Below are positions 7,514 to 16,340 of a DNA stretch of 64,000 nucleotides, one piece after another; positions within the stretch are counted from its first letter, which is position 1; each line of letters starts with the position of its first letter. Source of the DNA: Scleromatobacter humisilvae (GTDB taxonomy: Bacteria; Pseudomonadota; Gammaproteobacteria; Burkholderiales; Burkholderiaceae_C); NCBI RefSeq assembly GCF_023231945.1, contig NZ_JAJLJH010000016.1, positions 1-64,000 on the forward strand, given 5' to 3'. Under the pieces are notes generated by a model. That model was not told the origin of the DNA. It worked only from the letters and a program-made list of their open reading frames with translations, and made no database searches. Made by a program: the position numbers and the translations under genes.

Positions 7514-8284
7514 ATGCCCACTTCCGTTCCGCCTCCCGAACCCGCGCCCGGCGACGCCGCGTCGCGCTCGCTGACGCTGATCCGCACCGAGGCCGACCTG
7601 GCCGCGCTGCCGGCATCCGAGCGCATCCGCTACCGGCTGGTGGGCGCGGACTGCCGCTTCCACGCCAACGACAACATCTCCGAGTTCGTGCGCCCCGGCG
7701 AGACCGAGGAGCTGAAGGCCGAGGTCGCCCAGCACATGCAGGCCGTGCTGCGCGCGCTGGTGATCGACACCGACTCCGACCACAACACGCAGGAAACCGC
7801 GCGTCGCGTGGCCAAGATGTTCGTCGACGAGGTGTTCCGCGGCCGCTACCAGGCCATGCCCCCGGTCACCGAATTCCCCAACGTCACACGGCTCAACGAG
7901 CTGATGATCGTCGGCCCGATCTCGGTGCGCAGCGCCTGCTCGCACCACATGTGCCCGATCCTCGGCCGCATCTGGATCGGCGTGCTGCCCAACGAGCATT
8001 CCAACCTGATCGGGCTGTCGAAGTACTCACGCATCGTCGACTGGATCATGACGCGCCCGCAGATCCAGGAAGAGGCCGTGACGATGCTGGCCAACGTGCT
8101 GCAGGAACGCGTCAAGCCCGATGGCCTGGCCATCGTGATGGAGGCCGACCACTTCTGCATGCAGTGGCGCGGCGTGAAGGATCTCGACTCCGCGATGACC
8201 AACAGCGTCATGCGCGGCGCCTTCCTGAAGGATCCGCACCTGCGCCGCGAATTCCTCTCGCTGCTGTCGAAGAAGACCGCCTGA
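7514..8284 (+). CDS. folE: GTP cyclohydrolase I
   Basis: Catalyses conversion of GTP to 7,8-dihydroneopterin triphosphate, the first step of folate (and possibly queuosine) synthesis; 256 residues. Zinc-binding and catalytic signatures are visible: CSHHMCPILG, GLSKYSRIV, the RPQIQEE helix, and the cysteine in EADHFCMQWRGVKD. The N-terminal 60 residues are longer than in short FolE forms. The start is ATG 7514; upstream in-frame sequence is only the antisense of rsmB. The queuosine gene queC lies nearby on the opposite strand, but folE also serves folate, so a dedicated queuosine role cannot be claimed. Confidence 0.92.
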   Translation: MPTSVPPPEPAPGDAASRSLTLIRTEADLAALPASERIRYRLVGADCRFHANDNISEFVRPGETEELKAEVAQHMQAVLRALVIDTDSDHNTQETARRVAKMFVDEVFRGRYQAMPPVTEFPNVTRLNELMIVGPISVRSACSHHMCPILGRIWIGVLPNEHSNLIGLSKYSRIVDWIMTRPQIQEEAVTMLANVLQERVKPDGLAIVMEADHFCMQWRGVKDLDSAMTNSVMRGAFLKDPHLRREFLSLLSKKTA

Positions 8285-8299
8285 ACATCGGAGCACCCC

Positions 8300-8731
8300 A
8301 TGCTGGTACGACTGATGTATGCGAGCCGCGCGGCCGCCAACCTCGACAACGAGGAAGTAGCCGCCATCCTGCGCAAGTCGCGCACGACGAACGCGCGCGA
8401 GGGAATCACCGGCGCGCTGTGCATGTGCAACAACGGGCGGCTGTTCATCCAGGTGCTCGAAGGCGGACGCAACGCGGTGAGCAAGCGCTACAACCGCATC
8501 GTCGGCGATCAACGGCACTCGGACGTCACGCTGCTGCAGTTCGAGGAGATCGACGAGCGCCGCTTCGCGGGCTGGTCCATGGGCCAGGTCAACATGGCGC
8601 GCCTGAACCCGGGGCTGATCCTGAAGTACTCGGAACTTGGCAACCTCGACCCGTGGTCGGTGCCGGGCGAGGCCACGGCGGCGCTGTTCGACGAGATGAT
8701 CGCGACCGCGGCCATCATGGGCCAGCCCTGA
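8300..8731 (+). CDS. BLUF-domain blue-light photoreceptor (single domain)
   Basis: Short 143-residue protein made almost entirely of a BLUF (sensors of blue light using FAD) domain. The flavin-site residues are all present: Y7 (LVRLMYAS), N31 (SRTTNAREGITG), Q51 (LFIQVLEG), W92 and M94 (GWSMG). About 30 residues follow, enough for the two C-terminal helices found in stand-alone BLUF proteins. No output domain is attached, so it must signal by binding a partner. It starts 15 bases after folE, so the two may share a transcript. Light regulation of motility or biofilm is typical of such proteins in general, but the target here is unknown. Confidence 0.9.
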   Translation: MLVRLMYASRAAANLDNEEVAAILRKSRTTNAREGITGALCMCNNGRLFIQVLEGGRNAVSKRYNRIVGDQRHSDVTLLQFEEIDERRFAGWSMGQVNMARLNPGLILKYSELGNLDPWSVPGEATAALFDEMIATAAIMGQP

Positions 8732-8738
8732 CGAAACC

Positions 8739-9296
8739 TCAGACGCGACCGGCGGAGCGGAAGCCCAGCGGCGACGCGATCAGCCGCGTCGGCACCTGAT
8801 GGATCGCCTTGTTGTAGCGGTCGACCGCATCGTTGAAGCCCTGCCGCGCGAACTGGATGCGCGGCTCGGCCTCGCGCCAGGCCGCGAGCGCCGCGGCGAG
8901 TTGCGGGCCCTGCTCGGACTCGTGGACCAGCGCCGGCTGCAGCTCGATCAGCGCGCGCAACCGGCTCGCGGGCGAGGCGAGGCCGGCTTCGGCCGTCACC
9001 CACAGCGACACGTCCGCGATGCGGGCGCGTGCCTGGCGCACGCCGTCGGCGGCCGCGCGCTGCTTCGCGTCGGCATCGGCCAGCGACTGCAGCGTGGCGG
9101 CCTCGGCGACCAGCGGCTCGCGCACCGCGTCGGCCACGGCCGCCATCGCCTCGCTGCGCTTGACGAGCGCCGCGACGATCTGCTCCCACGCCGACAGGAT
9201 GGCCGCACGCAGCCGCACGAGGCGGTTGTAGGCGCCCACCACCCAGGCGAGCAGCACCGCCAGCAGCACCAGCTGGAACAGCCAATGCGAGGTCAT
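8739..9296 (-). CDS. LemA-family membrane protein
   Basis: Protein of 185 residues with one N-terminal transmembrane segment (about 5-24) followed by a long alpha-helical cytoplasmic or periplasmic part. The junction [18 protein letters not shown] corresponds to the LemA family pattern YN-x-LV-x-L-R near the membrane. The remainder is alanine-rich coiled coil, and the [12 protein letters not shown] segment matches the family's second conserved region. The function of LemA proteins is not established. The ATG at 9296 overlaps the queC stop by four bases (ATGA), so the two genes are translationally coupled. Confidence 0.75.
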   Translation of the reverse strand: MTSHWLFQLVLLAVLLAWVVGAYNRLVRLRAAILSAWEQIVAALVKRSEAMAAVADAVREPLVAEAATLQSLADADAKQRAAADGVRQARARIADVSLWVTAEAGLASPASRLRALIELQPALVHESEQGPQLAAALAAWREAEPRIQFARQGFNDAVDRYNKAIHQVPTRLIASPLGFRSAGRV

Positions 9297-10009
9297 GCGT
9301 TCTTCGCGAGGCCGGCGACGAAGCCGGCGTGGCCCGCGGCGCGCAGCTGGCAGGCGGGGCACAGGCCGCAGCCGTAGCCCCAGTCGTGGCGGGCGCCGCG
9401 TTCGCCGAGATAGCAGGTGTGCGTCTTCTCGACGATGACCTCGTTGAGCGCGGTGCCGCCCAGCGAATCGGTCAGCGCCCAGGTCTGCGCCTTCGTGATG
9501 AACATCAGCGGCGTCTCGATCGTCATCGGCGTGGCCAGGCCCAGGCTGAGGGCGACCTGCATCGCCTTGAGCGTGTTGTCGCGGCAGTCGGGGTAGCCGG
9601 AGAAGTCCGTCTCGCACATGCCGCCCACCAGCACCGACGCGCCGCGGCGGTAGGCAATGGTCGCGGCGAAGCCGAGGAACAGCAGGTTGCGCCCGGGCAC
9701 GAAGGTGTTGGGCAGGCCGTTGGCCTCGAACTCGATCGCGCGGTCGGAGGTGAGCGCGGTGTCGGACACCTGGCCCAGCAGCGCGAGATCGAGCAGGTGG
9801 TCGTCGCCCAGCCGCGCGGCCCAGTCGGGGTTCAACGCGGCGAGCGCCTCGCGCACGCCGGCACGGCAATCGAGCTCGATGCGGTGGCGCTGGCCGTAGT
9901 CGAAGCCGATGGTTTCCACGCGCGCGTAACGCGCGAGTGCCCACGCGAGGCAGGCGGTGGAATCCTGGCCGCCGGAAAAGAGCACCAGGGCGCTGCGGGG
10001 ATCGATCAT
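9293..10009 (-). CDS. queC: 7-cyano-7-deazaguanine synthase QueC
   Basis: ATP-dependent enzyme that makes preQ0 from 7-carboxy-7-deazaguanine in queuosine synthesis; about 238 residues. The PP-loop ATP-binding motif SGGQDST is at the N terminus. The C-terminal zinc site is visible as cysteines in THTCYLG and [11 protein letters not shown] chose the ATG at 10009 because the family begins only a few residues before the PP-loop; an ATG at 10042 would add 11 residues. It overlaps the lemA-like gene downstream by four bases. No other queuosine gene is next to it. Confidence 0.93.
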   Translation of the reverse strand: MIDPRSALVLFSGGQDSTACLAWALARYARVETIGFDYGQRHRIELDCRAGVREALAALNPDWAARLGDDHLLDLALLGQVSDTALTSDRAIEFEANGLPNTFVPGRNLLFLGFAATIAYRRGASVLVGGMCETDFSGYPDCRDNTLKAMQVALSLGLATPMTIETPLMFITKAQTWALTDSLGGTALNEVIVEKTHTCYLGERGARHDWGYGCGLCPACQLRAAGHAGFVAGLAKNA

Positions 10010-10094
10010 TTGAAGATGCGGATGCGGAAGTCCCGCAAGCATAGTCGCTTCGGTGCCGCGTGACGCATCAACGCCGGCGAGCGCTCGGCCGCCC

Positions 10095-10143
10095 GGAGCG
10101 AGCCGGCGTGAGCCCCTCGGGGGCGGGGAGCGGAGCGAGCCGG
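10095..10143. repeat. Short GC-rich repeated word between queC and proA
   Basis: The 12-mer GGAGCGAGCCGG occurs at 10095-10106 and 10132-10143, separated by a G/C-rich spacer with a C4-TCG5 palindrome. The region lies after the proA stop. It may be a degenerate REP-like unit or transcription-end structure, but it lacks a T-run; no function is assigned. Confidence 0.35.
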
Positions 10144-10150
10144 GTCGTCA

Positions 10151-11431
10151 TCACTCGCGGATCTCGCCCTCGCCCAGCACGATCCACTTCTGCGACGTCA
10201 GCCCTTCGAGGCCCACCGGGCCGCGGGCGTGGAACTTGTCCGTGGAGATGCCGATCTCCGCGCCCAGGCCGTACTCGAAGCCGTCGGCGAAGCGCGTGCT
10301 GGCGTTGACCATCACGCTGGCCGAATCCACCTCGCGCAGGAAGCGCATCGCGTTCGGATGGTCGGTGGTGAGGATGGCGTCGGTGTGGTGCGAGCCGTGG
10401 CGGTTGATGTGGGCGATGGCCTCGTCCAGCGAGTCGACCACGCGGATGCTGACGATGGGCGCGAGGTACTCCTCGCCCCAGTCGCTGTCGGTGGCGGCCA
10501 CCAGCTTCGCGCCGGCGACATCCTTCAGCGCGGCCAGCACGCGCGTATCGCCGCGCATCTCCACGCCCTTGGCCGCGAAGACCGCGCCGATGCGCGGCAG
10601 GAACGCGCCCGCCTGCGCAGCGTGCACGACGAGGGACTCGGTGGCGTTGCACGGGCTGTACTTCTGCGTCTTCGCGTTGTCGACGACGCGCACCGCCAGC
10701 TCGAGGTCGACGCGCTCGTCGACGTAGGTGTGGCAGTTGCCGTCCAGGTGCTTGATGACCGGCACGCGGGCCTCGCGCGCGACGCGCTCGATCAGGCCCT
10801 TGCCGCCGCGCGGGATGATCACGTCGACGAACTCGGGCATCGCGACGAGCCGGCCGACGGCGGCACGGTCGGTGGTCTCGACGAGCTGCACCGCCGTCTC
10901 GGGCAGGCCGGCATCGGCGAGCGCGCGCTGCACGCAGCGCCACAGCGCGACGTTGGAGCGGATCGCCTCCGAGCCGCCGCGCAGGATGCACGCGTTGCCG
11001 CTCTTGATCGCAAGCGACGCGGCCTCGATCGTGACGTTGGGACGGCTCTCGTAGATCATGCCGAACACGCCCAGCGGCACGCGCATGCGGCCCACGCGGA
11101 TGCCGCTCGGGCGCTGGGTGACGCCGGTGATCTCGCCGATCGGGTCGGGCATCTCGGCCAGCTGCAGGCAACCTTGGATGACGGTGTCCAGCGCATGCGC
11201 GTCGAGGCGCAGGCGGTCGAACAGCGGTCCGGCGAGGCCCTTGTCGGCCGCGGCGCGCAGGTCTTGCGCATTGGCCGTCTCGAGCTCGGGCCCGGCCTCG
11301 CGCAGGCGCGCGGCGAGCGCGCGCAACGCGGCGTCGCGCTTCGCGCGCGGCGACGCGGCCATGCGCGCGGCGGCGCCGCGGGCGGCGGCGCCCAGCGCGT
11401 CGAGAGTGGCGACGATGTCCGACGTTGTCAT
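10151..11431 (-). CDS. proA: Gamma-glutamyl phosphate reductase
   Basis: NADPH-dependent enzyme of proline synthesis that reduces gamma-glutamyl phosphate to glutamate-5-semialdehyde; 426 residues, the usual length. It belongs to the aldehyde dehydrogenase superfamily. The catalytic cysteine is C261, in the segment reading [13 protein letters not shown]. Other family markers are the [12 protein letters not shown] segment and the [11 protein letters not shown]-like segment (here [12 protein letters not shown]) near the C terminus. The partner gene proB is not in this window. It stands alone on the minus strand, about 140 bases from queC; the outer-membrane genes on the other side are divergent. 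Confidence 0.95.
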   Translation of the reverse strand: MTTSDIVATLDALGAAARGAAARMAASPRAKRDAALRALAARLREAGPELETANAQDLRAAADKGLAGPLFDRLRLDAHALDTVIQGCLQLAEMPDPIGEITGVTQRPSGIRVGRMRVPLGVFGMIYESRPNVTIEAASLAIKSGNACILRGGSEAIRSNVALWRCVQRALADAGLPETAVQLVETTDRAAVGRLVAMPEFVDVIIPRGGKGLIERVAREARVPVIKHLDGNCHTYVDERVDLELAVRVVDNAKTQKYSPCNATESLVVHAAQAGAFLPRIGAVFAAKGVEMRGDTRVLAALKDVAGAKLVAATDSDWGEEYLAPIVSIRVVDSLDEAIAHINRHGSHHTDAILTTDHPNAMRFLREVDSASVMVNASTRFADGFEYGLGAEIGISTDKFHARGPVGLEGLTSQKWIVLGEGEIRE

Positions 11432-11605
11432 GGAATCGATTGTCCGCCACCTGCCAACTCCCCCACGGACCGGGAGATTTCGTGTCTCGGCGAGTGTGGG
11501 ATCGCCGCGACGGTGGCCGTCGGCGTCATCGCGGGCTCGCTAACATCGCCGGCGCGGCGCGGGGAGGACTCGGCGTCGACTCGTCTTCAACAACCATTCG
11601 AATCC

Positions 11606-12226
11606 ATGAAGCAACTCATCGCCCTGGCCACCCTGGCCGCTTCCGCGCTTGCCCCGACGCTGGCCCACGCCGGCCTCGATTCCGACAATCCCTTGCACCC
11701 GCTGGTGGGCATCGCGATCACCGGCGGCGGCGACAAGATCTCGCATGTCGACTACACCGACGGCACCTCGCAGGACATCACGGCCGGGGGCCTGGTGCAA
11801 CTCTACGGCGGCGTCGAATACCATCCGAAGGGGGCGCCCCTCGCGTTCCAGGCGACGGTCGGCTATCACGTCGACAGCACGCACGCGAGGAACGGCGACC
11901 AGACCTTCTCGCGCTGGCCGATCGAGGCGATCGCCCTGTTCAACGCGACCGACAAGATCCGTTTCGGCCTGGGCGCACGCTATGCGGCATCGCCCAAGTT
12001 CAGCAGCGGCGGCGCCGGCTACGTGGGCAGCGCGGACTACACGTCGCAAGTCGGCTTCCTGGCGATGGCCGAGTGGCTGATCACGCCGTCGATGGGCGTG
12101 CAGCTGCGCTATGTGGACGAGCACTACAAGGTCCACAGCGTCACCTACGACGGCGTCAATTTCCGCGAGAGCGACTACCACCTCAACGGCAGCCACGGCG
12201 GTGTCGGCTTCAACTACTACTTCTGA
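11606..12226 (+). CDS. Outer-membrane beta-barrel protein (first of a tandem pair)
   Basis: Exported protein of 206 residues. Residues 1-23 are a signal peptide ending at AHA. The mature protein is a run of alternating beta strands (for example RFGLGARYA, GVQLRYVDEHY) and ends in Y-F, the typical C-terminal aromatic signature for outer-membrane assembly. The size suits an eight-stranded barrel of the OmpW/OmpA-like kind; no specific family is recognised with certainty. It is followed by a related gene with the same layout (shared PLVG-start, KLRIG/KIRFG-GARYA and LRYV-Y patterns). The start is ATG 11606; a 174-base gap separates it from divergent proA. Confidence 0.75.
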   Translation: MKQLIALATLAASALAPTLAHAGLDSDNPLHPLVGIAITGGGDKISHVDYTDGTSQDITAGGLVQLYGGVEYHPKGAPLAFQATVGYHVDSTHARNGDQTFSRWPIEAIALFNATDKIRFGLGARYAASPKFSSGGAGYVGSADYTSQVGFLAMAEWLITPSMGVQLRYVDEHYKVHSVTYDGVNFRESDYHLNGSHGGVGFNYYF

Positions 12227-12433
12227 CGCCCGGCCCGCGGCGGCGGCAGGGCTGTCCGGCATCGCCCGGTAAGATCGCTGCCGCCGCCGGCCCGACGCCC
12301 CGTCATGCTGCCCACGCCCGCCTCGCCGCGGACGCCCCAGCCGATCTCCGTCGCGACCTTTCCGGCTTGTCGGCGCCGCGCGCGCCAGGGTGAGCGCGCA
12401 CGCGCCCACCGACCAGCCACAGGAATCGTCCCG

Positions 12434-13075
12434 ATGACACGCCTCGTCTCCATCGCCGCCCGCCGTCCCGCCGGCGCCATCGCCCTGGCCATCGCGCTGG
12501 CAGGCAGCTCGCCGGCCTTCGCGGCGCCCTCGCCCGCCGACGGCGCCAGTCCCCAGGCCGCACCCGCCTCGATCCGTCCGCTCGTGGGCGTGCTGCTGAC
12601 CGGCACGCTCAGCGAGAACGATGCCGTGGTCAGGAATCCCGACGGCAGCAACGCCAGCGGCGCGCTGGGCGGCCGTTACGAGGCCTACGCGGGCGCCGAA
12701 TTCCCGATCGATCCGAACGGCCTGACGCTGCGCCTGACCGGCGGCATCCACGCCACCGCGGCCCTGTCCCACACGGGCGGCGGCAGCGAGCACATGACCA
12801 GCTTCCCGCTCGAAGCGACCCTCTGGTATCCCGTCAACGACAAGCTGCGCATCGGCGGCGGCGCGCGCTACGCCCTGCACTCGCGCTTCAGCGGCGCCGG
12901 CGACAAGACCAGCGACGGATTGAACGCGACGCCGGGGGTGCTCTTCGGCGTCGGCTATCGCCTGATGCCGCACCTGCAGCTCGACCTGCGCTACGTCTAC
13001 GAGCGCTACGAGCAGGCGAGCGGCGGCGACCTCGACGCCAGCCACTGGGGCCTGGGCCTGACGGCGCTCTACTGA
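12434..13075 (+). CDS. Outer-membrane beta-barrel protein (second of a tandem pair)
   Basis: Exported protein of 213 residues with an alanine-rich signal peptide ending near AFA (about residue 32) and a small beta-barrel body. It shares with the preceding gene the start of the mature part (RPLVGVLLTG versus HPLVGIAITG), a middle strand (KLRIGGGARYALHSRFS versus KIRFGLGARYAASPKFS) and a late strand (LQLDLRYVYERY versus MGVQLRYVDEHY). It ends in L-Y. The two are clearly diverged paralogues. About 207 bases lie between them, so they may have separate promoters. The role is unknown. The gene converges with topB. Confidence 0.72.
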   Translation: MTRLVSIAARRPAGAIALAIALAGSSPAFAAPSPADGASPQAAPASIRPLVGVLLTGTLSENDAVVRNPDGSNASGALGGRYEAYAGAEFPIDPNGLTLRLTGGIHATAALSHTGGGSEHMTSFPLEATLWYPVNDKLRIGGGARYALHSRFSGAGDKTSDGLNATPGVLFGVGYRLMPHLQLDLRYVYERYEQASGGDLDASHWGLGLTALY

Positions 13076-13106
13076 CGCCGCCCAGCCCCCGCCCCGCCGG
13101 CCCGGC

Positions 13107-15692
13107 TCACTCCTCGTCGGCCACCTTCTTCTTCGCCGCGGTCTTCTTGGCCGCCGGCACCTTCGCCGCACGCGCCTCGAACTCGAAGTTCACCTTGCCT
13201 TCCTTCTTGTCGTACGCGAGGAAGGCCTTGAACTTGCGGCGCGTCTTGTTGGAGACGAAGTTCTCCATCAGGTCCGTCTTGCCGGTGGCCAGCAGCTTGG
13301 CCATGTTCTCGCGCGACACCGGCTGTTGCAGGATGATCTTGCCGCTCTTGAAGTCGCAGGTGACGTGCGCGCCCACCGCGTGCTCGCAGACGTAGGACGT
13401 GCCGTGCTCGTAGACATGGCCCTGGTCCTTGGGACACGGCCCGAGCGACTCCTGGTCCGAGAAGTCCACCGGCTCGCCGTCGCCCTCCTTGGCCTCTTCG
13501 CCGAAGTCGAACTCGAGCTTCCAGTTCTTGATCTCGTCGTCGTAGGCCAGCTTGAGTTCGGCCGTGAACGGCCAGCCGGCCTTGGAGCGGAAGCCGTCCA
13601 GCGGGCCGATCTTCTTGTCGGCGAGGAACTGCTCGACCTCCGCGCTCTCGAACGCGCGGCCGGCCGGGATCTTGGTGATCGAGAACTCGCAGCTGTCGGA
13701 GCCGTCGCCCTTCTTGCCCTGGCACGTGAAGCGGCGGTAGTTCTCCTTGACGATCCCGCCGCAGTTCGGGCACGGCGTCTTCAGCGTCGCGTAATCGCCC
13801 GGGATCGTGTCGCGGTCGTACTCCTTGGCCTTCTTGACGATGCGCTCGGCCATGCTCGCGATGTCGCCCATGAAGGCGTCGCGCGACAGGCGGCCGTGCT
13901 CCATTTCGGACAGCTTGAACTCCCAGTTGCCGGTGAGGTCGGGACGCGTCAGGTCCTCGACGTCGAGGCCGCGCAGCAGCGTCATCAGCTGGAAGGCCTT
14001 GGCGGTCGGGATCAGGTCGCGGCCCTCGCGCAGGATGTACTTCTCGAGGATCAGCCCTTCGATCACCTGCGCTCGCGTCGCCGGGGTGCCCAGGCCCTTC
14101 TCGGCCATCGCGTCGCGCAGCTCGTCGTCGTCGATCAGCTTGCCCGCGCCTTCCATCGCCGACAGCAGCGTGCCTTCGTTGTAGCGCGCCGGCGGACGCG
14201 TCTTCGAGCCGACGGCCTCCACCGACTCGTTGCGCACGATCTCGTCCTTCTGCACCGCCACCAGCGTCGCGTCCTCGTCCTGCGCCTCCTTGCCGTAGAC
14301 CGCCAGCCAGCCCGGATTGACCAGCACCTTGCCGTTGGTCTGGAAGCGGTGCTCGTCGACCTGCGTCAGGCGCGTCGTGACCTGGTATTCGGCGCTCGGG
14401 AAGAACACCGCGATGAAGCGCTTGACGACCAGGTCGTACAGCTTCGCCTCGATGTCGGACAGCGATTTCGGCGCCTGCAGCGTCGGGATGATCGCGAAGT
14501 GATCCGACACCTTCGCGTTGTCGAACACGCGCTTGGACGGCTTGACGTAGCCCTCCTTGAGCGCCTTGGCGGCGTGCGGGCCGAGCTCGCGCAGCGGGCC
14601 CGGCAGGTCTTCCGTCGACAGCATCTTGAGCGTGTCCTTGACCACCGGCAGGTAGTCCTCGGGCAGCGCGCGCGAGTCGGTCCGCGGGTAGGTCAGCACT
14701 TTGTGCTTCTCGTACAGCGCCTGCGCCAGCGACAGCGTGGTCTTGGCCGAGAAGCCGAAGCGGCCGTTGGCCTCGCGCTGCAGGCTGGTCAGGTCATAAA
14801 GCAGCGGGCTGGCCGAGGTGCTGGGCTTGGATTCCTCGGTCACCTTGCCGGGCTTGCCCAGCACGGCGGCGGCGATCTTCTCGGCCGTGGCCTTGTCCCA
14901 GACGCGGTCGGCGCGGCGGTCGGCGTCCTCGTCCTTCTTGAAGGCCGGGTCGACCCACTTGGCGTCGTACTGGCCGGCGACGGCATCGAACGTGGCCTTG
15001 ACCTCCCAATAGTCGCGCGCCACGTGCTTGCGGATCTTCTCCTCGCGTTCGACGACGATGGACAGCGTGGGCGTCTGCACCCGGCCGACGGTCGTCAGGA
15101 AGAAGCCGCCGTCGCGCGAGTTGAACGCGGTCATCGCGCGCGTGCCGTTGATGCCCACCAGCCAGTCGGCCTCGGAGCGGCTGCGCGCGGCCGCCGCCAG
15201 GCCCTGCATCTGCTCGTCCGTGCGCAGCTTGTCGAAGCCGTCGCGGATCGCCTGCGGCGTCATCGACTGCAGCCACAGGCGGCGCACGGGCTTGTTGAGC
15301 GCGCCGCGCGCGGGCTCGGCGTACTGCGCGATCAGGCGGAAGATCAGCTCGCCTTCGCGGCCCGCGTCGCAGGCGTTGATCAGGTCGGTGACGTCCTTGC
15401 GGCGCACCAGCTTGACGACCGCGTTCAGGCGCGTCTTGGCCTTGTCGATCGGCGCGAGGTCGAAATGCGGCGGGATCACCGGCAGGTTGGCGAAGCTCCA
15501 CTTGCCGCGCTTGACGTCGAATTCCTCGGGCGCCTTGATCTCGACCAGGTGGCCGACGGCAGACGTGACGACGTAGCGATCGCTCTCGAAATATTCGGCG
15601 AACTTCTCGAACTTGCCTGCGGTGGGCGTCAGCGCACGGACGATGTCCTGCGCCACGCTCGGCTTTTCCGCAATGATCAGAGTCTTTGTCAT
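13107..15692 (-). CDS. topB: DNA topoisomerase III
   Basis: Type IA topoisomerase of 861 residues that cuts and passes single strands to unlink DNA. It has the TOPRIM domain at the N terminus (LIIAEKPSVAQDI; acidic DAGREGE). The catalytic tyrosine is Y335 in LTYPRTDS, matching Y328 of the E. coli enzyme. After the core come two cysteine clusters (about 645-670, CPNCGG...C; and about 735-770, CPKDQGH...CEH...C), which look like zinc-ribbon DNA-binding modules. The C terminus ends in a lysine/alanine-rich tail similar in composition to the SWIB protein tail elsewhere in the window. The length is greater than E. coli TopB (653), as is common in betaproteobacteria. Confidence 0.95.
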   Translation of the reverse strand: MTKTLIIAEKPSVAQDIVRALTPTAGKFEKFAEYFESDRYVVTSAVGHLVEIKAPEEFDVKRGKWSFANLPVIPPHFDLAPIDKAKTRLNAVVKLVRRKDVTDLINACDAGREGELIFRLIAQYAEPARGALNKPVRRLWLQSMTPQAIRDGFDKLRTDEQMQGLAAAARSRSEADWLVGINGTRAMTAFNSRDGGFFLTTVGRVQTPTLSIVVEREEKIRKHVARDYWEVKATFDAVAGQYDAKWVDPAFKKDEDADRRADRVWDKATAEKIAAAVLGKPGKVTEESKPSTSASPLLYDLTSLQREANGRFGFSAKTTLSLAQALYEKHKVLTYPRTDSRALPEDYLPVVKDTLKMLSTEDLPGPLRELGPHAAKALKEGYVKPSKRVFDNAKVSDHFAIIPTLQAPKSLSDIEAKLYDLVVKRFIAVFFPSAEYQVTTRLTQVDEHRFQTNGKVLVNPGWLAVYGKEAQDEDATLVAVQKDEIVRNESVEAVGSKTRPPARYNEGTLLSAMEGAGKLIDDDELRDAMAEKGLGTPATRAQVIEGLILEKYILREGRDLIPTAKAFQLMTLLRGLDVEDLTRPDLTGNWEFKLSEMEHGRLSRDAFMGDIASMAERIVKKAKEYDRDTIPGDYATLKTPCPNCGGIVKENYRRFTCQGKKGDGSDSCEFSITKIPAGRAFESAEVEQFLADKKIGPLDGFRSKAGWPFTAELKLAYDDEIKNWKLEFDFGEEAKEGDGEPVDFSDQESLGPCPKDQGHVYEHGTSYVCEHAVGAHVTCDFKSGKIILQQPVSRENMAKLLATGKTDLMENFVSNKTRRKFKAFLAYDKKEGKVNFEFEARAAKVPAAKKTAAKKKVADEE

Positions 15693-15790
15693 TTATTTAC
15701 CTTGGAACCGCGGAGCCTCGAAAAGCCCTGCCTAAAATGCATCTCTCGCGCGCGCCTGCACACACGTACACGCGCGCGCCCACAATTTCA

Positions 15791-16285
15791 ATGTACCGAA
15801 TGACGTCGAAGCTGCAAGCGCAAAACCATACCGTTCCCGGCGGTCGCCGCATCCAGGTACGCAAAAGCGGCGTGCATGGCAAGGGCGTCTTCGCCACCCG
15901 CGACATCGCCAAGGGCGAGGTGCTCATCGAATACCTCGGCGAGCGCATCTCCTGGGAACAGGCCCTCGACCGCCACCCGCACGACCCGTCGCAACCCGAC
16001 CACACCTTCTACTTCCATGTCGACGACGGCTGGGTGCTGGACGCCAACGTCGGCGGCAACGCCGCCCGCTGGATCAACCACGCCTGCACGCCCAACTGCT
16101 TCGCCGACGAGCAAGACGGCCGCATCTTCATCACCGCGAAGAAGGCGATCAAGGAAGGCGACGAGCTGTTCTACGACTACGGCCTGGTGATCGACGAACG
16201 CTACACCAAGGCACTCAAGAAGCGCTTCGAGTGCCGCTGCGGCACCCGCGGCTGCCGCGGCACGATGCTGTCTCCCAAGAAATGA
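15791..16285 (+). CDS. SET-domain protein (putative protein lysine methyltransferase)
   Basis: Small protein of about 164 residues (the first ATG is at 15791, a second at 15800). It consists of a SET domain: the RKSGVHGKGVFATRDI opening, GEVLIEYLGERI, the substrate/cofactor knot ARWINHACTPNC, and the SET end region GDELFYDYG. A post-SET-like CxCGTRGCRGT cysteine cluster follows. Such stand-alone bacterial SET proteins are taken to be lysine methyltransferases using S-adenosylmethionine; the substrate is unknown. The catalytic tyrosine (FYDYG) is present. It is divergent from topB, with short spacing (99 bases), and precedes birA. Confidence 0.85.
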   Translation: MYRMTSKLQAQNHTVPGGRRIQVRKSGVHGKGVFATRDIAKGEVLIEYLGERISWEQALDRHPHDPSQPDHTFYFHVDDGWVLDANVGGNAARWINHACTPNCFADEQDGRIFITAKKAIKEGDELFYDYGLVIDERYTKALKKRFECRCGTRGCRGTMLSPKK

Positions 16286-16340
16286 GCGTCCGCGCGGGCC
16301 CGCCCCGCGCCCGCCATCGCCCCAGCCTTCTCCAACACTC

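Noticed and set aside
10010-10150. A preQ1 riboswitch upstream of queC
   Set aside because: The bases before queC show no H-type pseudoknot or conserved preQ1 core; the region is a GC-rich repeat that belongs to the end of proA.
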